Assembly (NCBI GenBank): GCA_947444305.1
Contig: CANEZP010000011.1
Location: forward strand, 62,001-126,000
Length of the DNA stretch: 64,000 nt
From: Pseudobdellovibrionaceae bacterium
Lineage (GTDB): Bacteria; Bdellovibrionota; Bdellovibrionia; Bdellovibrionales; UBA1609
Reading direction: 5' to 3'
Below the pieces are notes generated by a model, which saw nothing but the letters and a program-made list of their open reading frames with translations, did not search any database and was not told where the DNA came from. This document shows positions 42,031 through 50,141 of this stretch, piece by piece (position 1 is the first letter of the stretch; every line of letters starts with the position of its first letter). The translations under genes were made by a program, and so were the position numbers.

Positions 42031-43069
42031 AGCAAACGCCGGCAAACTCAACATCGGGATCGTCGGTGCGACCGGTATGGTCGGCGAAGTTTTTCTTGAA
42101 CTGCTGACCGAACGTAACTTCCCGGTAGATAAATTAAAACTATTTGCTAGTGACCGCTCTAAAGGCCAGACCCGCGATTTTAAACCCGGCGCCGGCGAGC
42201 CCGTACGGAAAATCACAATCGATGTTTTGGAACGTGGCTGTTTCGAAGGTTTAGATCTCGTGTTTTTTTCCAGCGGCGACGACATTTCGAAAGAATGGGC
42301 GCCGCTCGCCGTTCAAGAAGGCGCCTACGCCGTCGATAATTCGGCCGCGTTTCGCATGGACGATTCCATCGCGCTCGTCGTACCGGAAGTGAACGGTCAC
42401 CTGCTTAAAAAAGATAAACCGGTCATCGTCGCCAACCCGAATTGCTCAACGATTCAGTTGGTCGTAGCGCTTAAACCCTTGCTCACCGACTTTGGTTTAG
42501 ATTCGGTTCACGTCGCCAGCTACCAAGCGGTAAGCGGCGCCGGCAAAGCCGGCCAGGAAGAACTCCTCGCCCAGACGAAGGCCTGGGCCGCGGGGGAGGA
42601 CTCGCCCGCACCGCAAACCTTCCCGCACGCCATCGCGATGAACTGCGTCCCGCAAATCGGTTCGTTCAACGCGCAGGGTTTTTGCTCGGAAGAAGTGAAG
42701 ATCATGAAAGAGACGAAGAAGATTTTGGGCCGTACCGACTTCCGGGTCAGCGCGTTTACCGTACGCGTGCCCGCGTGGAACGCTCATTCCGAAGCCGTGT
42801 GGGTCCGGTTAAAGAAAGAAGTGGATCACGCGCAGGTGATTGCCTCGTTGAAAAAGCAGTCTGGTCTAGTCGTGGAAGACGATCCCGCAAAATCCGTTTA
42901 CCCGACCGCCGTCGCCTACGACGGTAAAGATCCGGTCGCGGTGGGGCGAATTCACCAAGATCCCGAAGATCTTCAGACGTGGATGATGTGGGTCGTGGCC
43001 GATAATTTGCGCAAGGGCGCGGCCCTAAACGGCATCCAGATCGCCGAGAGGATTTTTGACATAAACTGA
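42008..43069 (+). CDS. asd: Aspartate-semialdehyde dehydrogenase
   Basis: The enzyme reduces aspartyl phosphate to aspartate semialdehyde for lysine, diaminopimelate, threonine and methionine synthesis. Its 353 residues include the NADP motif IGIVGATGMVGEVFLELL, the catalytic cysteine in ANPNCSTIQLVVALKPL, and the substrate-binding region VRVPAWNAHSEAVWV with its catalytic His. It is translationally coupled to pssA, so wall-precursor and membrane-lipid genes share an operon. Confidence 0.95.
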   Translation: MSQPPKTKANAGKLNIGIVGATGMVGEVFLELLTERNFPVDKLKLFASDRSKGQTRDFKPGAGEPVRKITIDVLERGCFEGLDLVFFSSGDDISKEWAPLAVQEGAYAVDNSAAFRMDDSIALVVPEVNGHLLKKDKPVIVANPNCSTIQLVVALKPLLTDFGLDSVHVASYQAVSGAGKAGQEELLAQTKAWAAGEDSPAPQTFPHAIAMNCVPQIGSFNAQGFCSEEVKIMKETKKILGRTDFRVSAFTVRVPAWNAHSEAVWVRLKKEVDHAQVIASLKKQSGLVVEDDPAKSVYPTAVAYDGKDPVAVGRIHQDPEDLQTWMMWVVADNLRKGAALNGIQIAERIFDIN

Positions 43070-43089
43070 CGCCCATGATGTCATAAATC

Positions 43090-44394
43090 ATGCGCCTATT
43101 TTCTTTCCGTATTTGTTTCGTGAACTTAGTCCTGCTTTTCTCGACGCAAGCCCATGCCGCCGTGCCCGTCGTGACCGCGCTCAGCGGCGTTTCGAATTCG
43201 ACCCTTACCGGAAACGTCACCGCCTACGGTGGCTTCGCGGGCAACGCTTGCGTGAATCCGGACATCAACTTGCCCTGCGACAATTGTGCGGGCGCCGGTC
43301 TTACGGCGTGCAATTCTTCGCGCGCTTACCAGACCCTCATGTTCCGGGTGACCGCGACCCACACCGACGCGGGCAATTTGATCTTGGTCAAAAGCGACAA
43401 CACCATGATCAGTACTTCGCCCCACAACGCCACCACCGTGGCCGCACCGTGGAGCGCAATCTGCGCGGGCCTCGGTACCGGCGCCATTTCGGATTGCGAA
43501 ACGACTCCCGCGAAAGACGGCACGATAAAAGTGTGCATCGATAAAGATTTGGACAACACCTACGACTCGGGCGAAGAGTGCGCCGACGTTCGCGTGAAAA
43601 TCGTGCAGATGCCGGCGCTGACTTACGACATAGCCAGCACCGATAACGGCATCACGAACTTCACGCCTTATCCCGGCGACGAAAAGATTTACCTCGAAGA
43701 TTTGCAAACGAGCGCTAATTTCCCGAACCTCGCCCACGGTGGTAAAATCGTCGGCGTGCGCGTGTTCATCGGTGAAGGTAACATGACCGCGGCCGTACCC
43801 GGCGCGGGGCTGGCGCCTAAAGATCTTTCGGTTATCGAAGACGGCAATACGCTCGACGATAGCGTCGTCGACGGTTTAACCAATGCCGTACCCTACTGGT
43901 TTCGGCTCGGCTTGATCGACGAAGCGAACAACGTCGGATACTTCTGGCCACCGACCCCGCACACCGACGGCAACGGTAAAAATTGTGACGTTGAAGCCTG
44001 CGCTTACACTTCAACGCCCGACGAAGTTGTGGGCCTACTCACCGAGGACATGAATTGCTTTATCGCGAGCGCGGCCTACGGCACCTCGTTCAACGAAAAG
44101 CTCGATACGTTTCGCGAATTCCGCTTCAAACGTTTGCTGCCGACGGAAGCCGGCCGCCATTTTGTTAAAGCGTACTACCACTACGGACCCATCGCCGCCC
44201 GCTTCATTCACGACAAGCCCGTCTTTCGCGCCGCCGCCCGCGGACTCTTGTGGCCCGCTTATGGTTTCAGCCGGCTCGCGTTGAGCCTCGGCATGGGACC
44301 CGCATTTTTAATATCTCTGACCTTGTCACTCTTTGCGATGACCGTCATCGCGCTGCCCCTTTTAGGGGTGAGGAGATACCTAAAGCGTGCTTAA
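43090..44394 (+). CDS. Secreted CFI-box C-terminal anchor protein
   Basis: The 434-residue product has a signal peptide (MRLFSFRICFVNLVLLFSTQAHA). A large cysteine-containing extracytoplasmic region (24-320) follows. The C-terminal module begins C323-FIASAAYGTSF, contains helices, and ends with a membrane segment and RRYLKRA. This C-terminal arrangement (CFI box, helices, TM, basic end) matches the CFI-box-CTERM domain found on surface proteins. Its function, possibly anchoring or processing, is not established. It overlaps the next outer-membrane gene by 8 bp. Confidence 0.72.
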   Translation: MRLFSFRICFVNLVLLFSTQAHAAVPVVTALSGVSNSTLTGNVTAYGGFAGNACVNPDINLPCDNCAGAGLTACNSSRAYQTLMFRVTATHTDAGNLILVKSDNTMISTSPHNATTVAAPWSAICAGLGTGAISDCETTPAKDGTIKVCIDKDLDNTYDSGEECADVRVKIVQMPALTYDIASTDNGITNFTPYPGDEKIYLEDLQTSANFPNLAHGGKIVGVRVFIGEGNMTAAVPGAGLAPKDLSVIEDGNTLDDSVVDGLTNAVPYWFRLGLIDEANNVGYFWPPTPHTDGNGKNCDVEACAYTSTPDEVVGLLTEDMNCFIASAAYGTSFNEKLDTFREFRFKRLLPTEAGRHFVKAYYHYGPIAARFIHDKPVFRAAARGLLWPAYGFSRLALSLGMGPAFLISLTLSLFAMTVIALPLLGVRRYLKRA

Positions 44395-45322
44395 ATTCTC
44401 AACGGCTCTCGCACTGCTCTTGAGCATGCTCGTCGCCGCGCCGGCGTTCGCGCAAGATTTAGAAGAAGACGATATCGGCGCCGAGATTGACCTGACCCCC
44501 GCCGAAGAGTCGGGCGATGACCTCCAGCCCCCACTCGAAGAATTGCGCGGCGAAGAACCGGCGCGCGCTTCCAGCGGTTCGGGCGAAAAAGTATTCGACT
44601 GGGAAAAGCATAAGGATCAGCGCGAAGTGCCGCACCCGTTCGCCGAAAAGGGTTTGATCCGCATCACGAAAGACCGCACCTATATATATAAAGTCGACGA
44701 GACCGACCAGAAGCGCGCGGCCTCGTTCCGCATCGGCGTCTTTAATCCCGTCAATCTCGAGAACCCCGAAGCCCAGGGCGTGACCGGCGCGACCTTCGAA
44801 GAAAACTATGATCAGGCCACTAACCCGGCGATCATGTTCGATTACGAGTGGCAATTGTGGCGTGCCGCGATCGGCAAAATCGGGATCCGCGCCGGCGCCG
44901 GCCTTTTCATCGCGCAGGGTAACGGGCACTTTTCTTCCGAAATCAATCGCGACCGCAAACCTCGGGAAATCTTTACGTTCTGGGCCGTCCCGAGCAGCGC
45001 CGGCGCCGTTTACCGTTTACAAATTTGGGATAAACAATTGTTCGTGCCCTACGCCGAAGGTGGCGGTATGGGTATCCCCTTCGGAGAGTTTCGTGACGAT
45101 GACCGCCCACCCAAGTGGGGAGGCGCGTTCGCCGCTTACTACGCCGCGGGTTTAGCCATTAATCTCACCTATTTCGATTCGATGTCGGGCATCCAGCTCG
45201 ACCGCGAATACGGGATTAATAGGATTTATCTAACGGCCGAATACCGGGGCATCGTCGGGCTCTCGGACAATTACGATTTTTCGTCCGACTTAATCAACGG
45301 CGGATTATTAATGGAGTTCTAA
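44387..45322 (+). CDS. Outer-membrane beta-barrel protein
   Basis: GTG 44387 starts a 311-residue product with signal MLKFSTALALLLSMLVAAPAFA. A short acidic region (EEDDIGAEIDLTPAEESGDD) precedes a barrel domain of about 200 residues with alternating aromatic strands, ending in Phe (GGLLMEF) as expected for BAM substrates. No specific family is recognised. Overlap with the CFI-box gene, and a 1-bp gap to the next secreted-protein gene, suggest the three act together at the cell surface. Confidence 0.68.
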   Translation: MLKFSTALALLLSMLVAAPAFAQDLEEDDIGAEIDLTPAEESGDDLQPPLEELRGEEPARASSGSGEKVFDWEKHKDQREVPHPFAEKGLIRITKDRTYIYKVDETDQKRAASFRIGVFNPVNLENPEAQGVTGATFEENYDQATNPAIMFDYEWQLWRAAIGKIGIRAGAGLFIAQGNGHFSSEINRDRKPREIFTFWAVPSSAGAVYRLQIWDKQLFVPYAEGGGMGIPFGEFRDDDRPPKWGGAFAAYYAAGLAINLTYFDSMSGIQLDREYGINRIYLTAEYRGIVGLSDNYDFSSDLINGGLLMEF

Positions 45323-45323
45323 A

Positions 45324-46451
45324 ATGCTGGTGTTGTTGTTTTCACTGTTGGCTTCCGCATTCGCCGCCCCTGCTTCCTCCTCCTGTACGCTCACCGAAAT
45401 TTTAAAGTCCGACAAGCCCGACCGCGCCTGCGTCGAGGCTTACCTTAACAAAATCAAAAACAGCGAAGACCGCGGTGAAGCCAAGTTTCGCCTCGCGCGG
45501 TGGAAGCCGATCAAAGAACTTAAGGTCGATAGCGGCGCGGGCATGATCGAAGCGTACGACGGCACAAAGTTTTTAACCCGCGCGGTTCTCTTACAAGTTC
45601 AGAAACCCATGATGATCTGGATGGACGGCAAAATTCTGACCGACAATTCAGAAAACGCATCGTTCGCCCGGCGCTTCGACAATGCCGTGAAGAAAAACAA
45701 GTCAGCCCTCCTCAACTTTATTTTACCGACGGCGCACGCGCAGTCTCAAAGCGCGCTCTCAACGACGCAACAGACGTTGACCATGCTCTACGCGCTCGAT
45801 GAACCGAACGTGTGGAACGACGCCGCGGGAATCACGCAAGGCTCGAAGGAAATCGAAAACTTCATCGCTTCCCGTAACCGTCTCGGGCGCATGCTGTTCG
45901 GGGCGCGCGAGGTACGCTGTACCTCGAAAAACTTAGTCGAGCCGACCGAGTTCAACCAGACGGGCAGCTACAGTGACATCGACACGCGCCTAAAGATTAC
46001 GCCTAAATCCGCAAACGAGTTTATCGTCACCGGCCTGCAAGCCGGCCAAACCCACGTGATCAAACTAAGCACTTGGGAAACCCGCATACCGCATTCCGAA
46101 AAGACGCAATCCGCGTTGGACTTTAAGACGGCCGCCGAAGATGCGACGATTTCAACCTGCGCCGACGCCGGCTGTTCAAGCGTGAGTAAAACGGACAAGT
46201 TTGACCAGTGGAACTACGTTCTTCGTAAAAGTCCGGAAGCCGACCGTCGCTGGCGCGCGCAAAACTCGGCGGCGACAAACATGAATCTTTCCGATCACAA
46301 CGATTTGTTCCGCGCGGAACTCGTGGGCAAATTGTTCGGGCTCTCCGTCTTAGGGAGTTGCTGCGCCAGCCCCGCGTGCCGGGAAAAGATGGCGGAACGT
46401 TTCGGCATCTCACTCAAAAATGCGACCCCAGATTCTACGACGACCTACTGA
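45324..46451 (+). CDS. Secreted cysteine-containing protein of unknown function
   Basis: The 375-residue product has a short signal peptide (MLVLLFSLLASAFAAPA). The mature part has a beta-rich domain near 200-290 (TRLKITPKSANEFIVTGLQAGQTHVIKLSTWETRIP) that looks fibronectin-like. Several cysteines follow, including CADAGCSS and GSCCASPACREKM near the end. It is the third of three coupled envelope genes. Its stop overlaps the truA ATG (TGATG). No family is recognised. Confidence 0.62.
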   Translation: MLVLLFSLLASAFAAPASSSCTLTEILKSDKPDRACVEAYLNKIKNSEDRGEAKFRLARWKPIKELKVDSGAGMIEAYDGTKFLTRAVLLQVQKPMMIWMDGKILTDNSENASFARRFDNAVKKNKSALLNFILPTAHAQSQSALSTTQQTLTMLYALDEPNVWNDAAGITQGSKEIENFIASRNRLGRMLFGAREVRCTSKNLVEPTEFNQTGSYSDIDTRLKITPKSANEFIVTGLQAGQTHVIKLSTWETRIPHSEKTQSALDFKTAAEDATISTCADAGCSSVSKTDKFDQWNYVLRKSPEADRRWRAQNSAATNMNLSDHNDLFRAELVGKLFGLSVLGSCCASPACREKMAERFGISLKNATPDSTTTY

Positions 46452-47224
46452 TGCGAAAAATACGCTTACACCTTTCCTACGACGGGACCGACTTTCACGG
46501 CTGGCAAAAACAACCCGGCGCCCCGACCGTGCAGGGCACCCTCGAGTCGGCACTCGCGCAAATGTACCAAGAACCCATCCGGGTCATCGGCTCCGGCCGG
46601 ACCGACGCGGGTACCCATGCCGTTCAGCAGGTCGTCCACTTCGAGGCACCGAAGACCTTGAAGCAGGAAGAACGCCTGGTTCGGGCGCTCAATTCGATGC
46701 TTCCCGAAACTATGGTGGTGCGCGGCGCGTGGCTCGCCCCGGCCGATTTTCACGCTCTATATAGTGCGCACCGGAAAACCTACGTTTACCGGATCTGGAA
46801 TGGCCCAACGCGTTCGGCGCTTTGGAACAAGCGGGCTTTGTACGTCCCGCACGAACTGAATCTGGATTTTCTAAATAGTTTGGCCGCCGAGTTGATCGGC
46901 CACAAAGACTTCAAAAGCTTCCAAACTACCGGAACTCCGGTCAAAACGACCGTTCGGACCGTCGATCATTGCCGCTTTGTTAAGCGCTCCGGACACCTTA
47001 TTGAGTTCAGTATCCGGGGCAGCGGATTTTTAAAACAGATGGTTCGGAACCTCGTCGGCACCTTACTTCACCTCGAACGCAACAAAGGCGACCTGAATCA
47101 GCTGCGTGCGATTTTCGCCGCGAAGAACCGGCAAGCCGCCAAGACGACCGCTCCGGCGCACGGGCTCTATCTTTACCGGGTTTACTACCCCCCTGCGCTT
47201 GACAAGAAGTGCCTAAAAATTTAG
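46451..47224 (+). CDS. truA: tRNA pseudouridine(38-40) synthase
   Basis: The frame extends upstream to 46358, but ATG 46451 gives MRKIRLHLSYDGTDFHGWQ, the true TruA N-terminus. The catalytic Asp is in GSGRTDAGTHAVQQV. RKTYVYRI, SFQTTG and GSGFLKQMVRNLVG are family motifs. The 257-residue enzyme isomerises uridines in tRNA anticodon arms. It precedes the rplM-rpsI ribosomal genes, a common arrangement. Confidence 0.95.
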   Translation: MRKIRLHLSYDGTDFHGWQKQPGAPTVQGTLESALAQMYQEPIRVIGSGRTDAGTHAVQQVVHFEAPKTLKQEERLVRALNSMLPETMVVRGAWLAPADFHALYSAHRKTYVYRIWNGPTRSALWNKRALYVPHELNLDFLNSLAAELIGHKDFKSFQTTGTPVKTTVRTVDHCRFVKRSGHLIEFSIRGSGFLKQMVRNLVGTLLHLERNKGDLNQLRAIFAAKNRQAAKTTAPAHGLYLYRVYYPPALDKKCLKI

Positions 47225-47262
47225 AACTTCTGTTCTTTCAATCATTGAGTAAGGATTTGCAG

Positions 47263-47700
47263 ATGAAAACCTGGATCGCTAAGCCGGGCCAAGTAGAAGC
47301 CAAATGGTACATCGTCGATGCTACCGGCAAGACCCTGGGCCGTATGTGTACCGAGATCGCACTGATCTTGCGTGGCAAAAATAAACCGACCTACACTCCT
47401 CACGTAGATACCGGCGATTTCGTCATCGTTATCAATTCTGAAAAAGTAAAAATGAGCGGTAACAAGTGGAACGACGAGAAATTCTATTCTCACTCGCGCT
47501 ACTTCGGTTCATTGAAAGAGCTGAGCGCCGCTCAAGTTCGCGACAAAGATCCCGCGATGGTGATTCAAGAAGCCGTTGCCGGTATGTTGCCCAAAACGAA
47601 ATTGGCCCGTCGGTTGATTCACAAGTTGAAAGCCTTCAAAGGCCCGAATCATCCCCACGCTAGCCAAAAACCCCAAGCGCTCAACATCGCCGACGCGTAG
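47263..47700 (+). CDS. rplM: 50S ribosomal protein L13
   Basis: ATG 47263 follows AAGGA at 7 nt and gives a 145-residue protein of normal length, starting MKTWIAKPGQVEAKWYIVDA. GKTLGRMCTEIALILRGKNKPTYTPHVDTGDFV and HPHASQKPQAL are L13 signatures. It is followed by rpsI after 24 bp, the usual operon. Confidence 0.97.
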   Translation: MKTWIAKPGQVEAKWYIVDATGKTLGRMCTEIALILRGKNKPTYTPHVDTGDFVIVINSEKVKMSGNKWNDEKFYSHSRYFGSLKELSAAQVRDKDPAMVIQEAVAGMLPKTKLARRLIHKLKAFKGPNHPHASQKPQALNIADA

Positions 47701-47724
47701 AATAGAATACGGAGAACGAATTTT

Positions 47725-48126
47725 ATGGCTAAAACAGCAGAGCAAGTTTACTACGCCACCGGCCGCCGCAAAACCAGCGCCGCACGCGTCTTTTTGACTC
47801 CCGGATCCGGCAAATTCACCATCAACGGCAAAGACAGCGAAAAATACATGCCGACGCCTACCGCGCGTTCGTGCGTATCCACGCCCTTCGCATTGACCGA
47901 CACTAAAAATCAATACGACGCCCGCGTGACCGTAGTCGGCGGCGGCGTGACCGGCCAATCCGAAGCGATTCGCCACGGTGTTTCGCGTGCTTTGGTTGCG
48001 ATCAATCCTGAGTTGCGCCTGACTTTGAAAAAAGCCGGCTTCCTGACTCGCGATTCGCGCATGGTTGAACGTAAGAAGTACGGTAAGCACAAAGCTCGCC
48101 GCTCGACTCAGTTCTCGAAACGGTAG
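47725..48126 (+). CDS. rpsI: 30S ribosomal protein S9
   Basis: The 133-residue protein shows YYATGRRKTSAARVFLTPGSG, GGGVTGQSEAIRHGVSRAL and the basic tail ending ARRSTQFSKR, whose final arginine reaches the ribosomal P site. GGAG precedes the ATG. It is the last gene of the truA-rplM-rpsI run, with a double palindrome and a terminator downstream. Confidence 0.97.
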   Translation: MAKTAEQVYYATGRRKTSAARVFLTPGSGKFTINGKDSEKYMPTPTARSCVSTPFALTDTKNQYDARVTVVGGGVTGQSEAIRHGVSRALVAINPELRLTLKKAGFLTRDSRMVERKKYGKHKARRSTQFSKR

Positions 48127-48134
48127 ATCTTTGC

Positions 48135-48189
48135 GGATCGCAGGCTTGCGATCCTTTATTTCAAATTGTGGATCGCAAGCTTGCGATCC
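48135..48189. repeat. Twin 20-bp palindromes after rpsI
   Basis: GGATCGCAGGCTTGCGATCC (48135-48154) and the perfect palindrome GGATCGCAAGCTTGCGATCC (48170-48189) stand 15 bp apart and differ at one base. Both are followed by TT. Either can fold as a hairpin, and the two could also pair with each other. Confidence 0.7.
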
Positions 48190-48202
48190 TTCTCGAAAAG
48201 AC

Positions 48203-48228
48203 CCACGCCGAACGCGTGGTTTTTTTTT
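48203..48228 (+). terminator. Rho-independent terminator of the ribosomal operon
   Basis: CCACGC (48203-48208), the loop CGAAC and GCGTGG (48214-48219) are followed by nine T residues, 76 bp after the rpsI stop. It immediately precedes the stop of the convergent protease gene. Confidence 0.88.
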
Positions 48229-49753
48229 ATTCTTTGCCCTTCTTATTTCGGGCGGCGACCATCGTCATAAAATCTTTAAGGGCTTGCTGATCCCCGCGCT
48301 GAACAATTCGCTGCATCTCGAGTGCGTCGGCCATCTCAAGCGCGAAGTGATCCGTCGCGCAAGGCGGAAGCTTGTGCACAATTTCGGTACTGACCACGCG
48401 TTCGGTGACCTTCGCGGTTTCGCCCTCTCGAAGGTCCGCCAATTGCCGGGGCGTAAAAGTGTAGGTCGCCATTTTTGTTCCGGCCACGAATCGTATAGTC
48501 ACCTTCGCGTATTTATCGAGCTGAAGGCGCGCCGACCAACCGGGCGTCGCGTGCGTGATGGCGCCCTTACGCATCCACCCGCCGCCGTATAGGCCTAAGA
48601 ACGTCGGTTCGGTGTAGAATTTCTTTTTGAGCGCGCCGTTTTCGTCGGTCGCGCGGATCACGCACGAAGGTGCAAGTTCAAACGTGAAGAAACCCTTGCC
48701 CTCCGTGAAATTCGAAACGCGTTCACCATCGTCCTTTCGTATCGCCCAACCGAAGAGCTGATCTTTATCGGTGTTCAGAAATTTGATGTAGTCCGCAATC
48801 ACCGCCGAGGTGATCACCCATTCGTTAAGCATGCGGTTGATATTGAAATTATCCGCACCGTCGCCAACAACAATGTTCGCGGCGCAAGAGGAATGCGGCT
48901 GGAGTCCGAGCTCCGCGAGCCCGACGCAAGCGAGATTCGTCGCGATCGCTATTGAATCAATGTTGAATTGATGATCGTCGAGGCCGGGAAAAGTCGGCAG
49001 CCTCGAAGTCTCACCGTCGGTTGATCTTTGCAGCAAAGCCGCGACTTCACCCTGCGCGTTCAAGATCGGCGCGCCGGACACGCCGCCTTTTCCCTTACAA
49101 TCGTAGAGGCTAATGTTCGGCGATAAAGGTGAAGCGTAGTTGCCGGTGAACAGACCCGCATCCCCGGTGGCGCAGGCGTGCTCACGCATCTCGACCGAAC
49201 GGGCCCCGGTTGACCAAGCTTTGCGAATGGTCACCGGGCTTTGCGGCGCGAGACCGTTTTGCGACAACGGCAAAACTTTTGCGTTTAATTTACGGTCGAG
49301 CAGAATGAACGCGTAATCCGGAACGAGGTTGTTTTTCTTCTTCGAACTTAGCGCATACTCCGAAATTTTTAAGATCCGTTTGCATTGCGCGGATTCCGTA
49401 GTCGACGGGATTCGAAAAGCAATTTCTTGATCGCAAGCATCGGTTTTCTCGACGCAATGACGGTTCGTCATCAGCACCGAATGACCCTCAAATTCACCGG
49501 CAACAAAGGCCGTGCAGAGGCCGGAGACGAGATAGTTAGAAATAAAAAGAACACCGACGCCCTCCGGACAAACGCCGGAGGAACAATCGATTTTGAACTC
49601 ATCCGCAAAACGGGTCGCCCGGGTGGAGCGGGCGTAGGGCGAGGGGTCCGGTTTGTCGGCGCCACGATAAACGGGCGATTTCGGCGTATCATTGTGGCAA
49701 GCGCTGAGGATCACCATCGTCATCGCCACAATTATAACTTTAGAAAAATCCAA
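48227..49753 (-). CDS. Trypsin-like serine protease lipoprotein
   Basis: A TTG at 49753 with GAGGGG 6 nt upstream is the preferred start, giving MDFSKVIIVAMTMVILSAC with lipobox LSAC. A GTG at 49774 is the alternative. Counted from the TTG (508 aa), the chymotrypsin-fold triad is H99 (MTNRHC), D146 (VPDYAF) and S226 (GKGGVSGAPI). A C-terminal domain of about 230 residues is not recognised. It is likely a surface or periplasmic protease, plausibly used on prey or host protein, but the substrate is unknown. Confidence 0.85.
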   Translation of the reverse strand: MDFSKVIIVAMTMVILSACHNDTPKSPVYRGADKPDPSPYARSTRATRFADEFKIDCSSGVCPEGVGVLFISNYLVSGLCTAFVAGEFEGHSVLMTNRHCVEKTDACDQEIAFRIPSTTESAQCKRILKISEYALSSKKKNNLVPDYAFILLDRKLNAKVLPLSQNGLAPQSPVTIRKAWSTGARSVEMREHACATGDAGLFTGNYASPLSPNISLYDCKGKGGVSGAPILNAQGEVAALLQRSTDGETSRLPTFPGLDDHQFNIDSIAIATNLACVGLAELGLQPHSSCAANIVVGDGADNFNINRMLNEWVITSAVIADYIKFLNTDKDQLFGWAIRKDDGERVSNFTEGKGFFTFELAPSCVIRATDENGALKKKFYTEPTFLGLYGGGWMRKGAITHATPGWSARLQLDKYAKVTIRFVAGTKMATYTFTPRQLADLREGETAKVTERVVSTEIVHKLPPCATDHFALEMADALEMQRIVQRGDQQALKDFMTMVAARNKKGKE

Positions 49754-49774
49754 GATGATCCCCTCTGCTCGCAC

Positions 49775-50141
49775 GTTATAAAAGCAAGCCCGGTGCCCTC
49801 TTACGTCGCGCTTGTTGGGCGCCGGCGCAAGGCTCAGGAATTTAATTTAATCCGGTGACCAAAATGGGCCTATAAAAAATAGGCTGTCCCAAAAATCCTG
49901 GCGTTTAAACCCAAATTGAAACCGGCCAAACTGGAAATTTGACCCAGGTTACGTGAGTTGGAACACCTGAAAGCGGGTTCAAGTGGGGAAATATTGCCGA
50001 TGTGCCGTTTTGGTTCCGAACAAATTTTTAATGAACTCATAGAGATTTCATTTAAAGTCGCAAACGTAGGATTTCTTTCAAGCGCGGTGTAGCTCTTGAA
50101 CCAAGTTACTTGATCCAAGTTAAACGTTCCTGAGGAGTCCC
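49775..50141. other. Divergent spacer with a small hairpin
   Basis: These 367 bp separate the protease and the ankyrin lipoprotein genes and should hold both promoters. A hairpin, GCCTAT-AAAAA-ATAGGC, lies at 49868-49884. Related short sequences, CCAGGTTACGTGA and CCAAGTTACTTGATCCAAGTTAA, occur near 49940 and 50100. An antisense frame here lacks protein-like features and was not taken as a gene. Confidence 0.35.
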
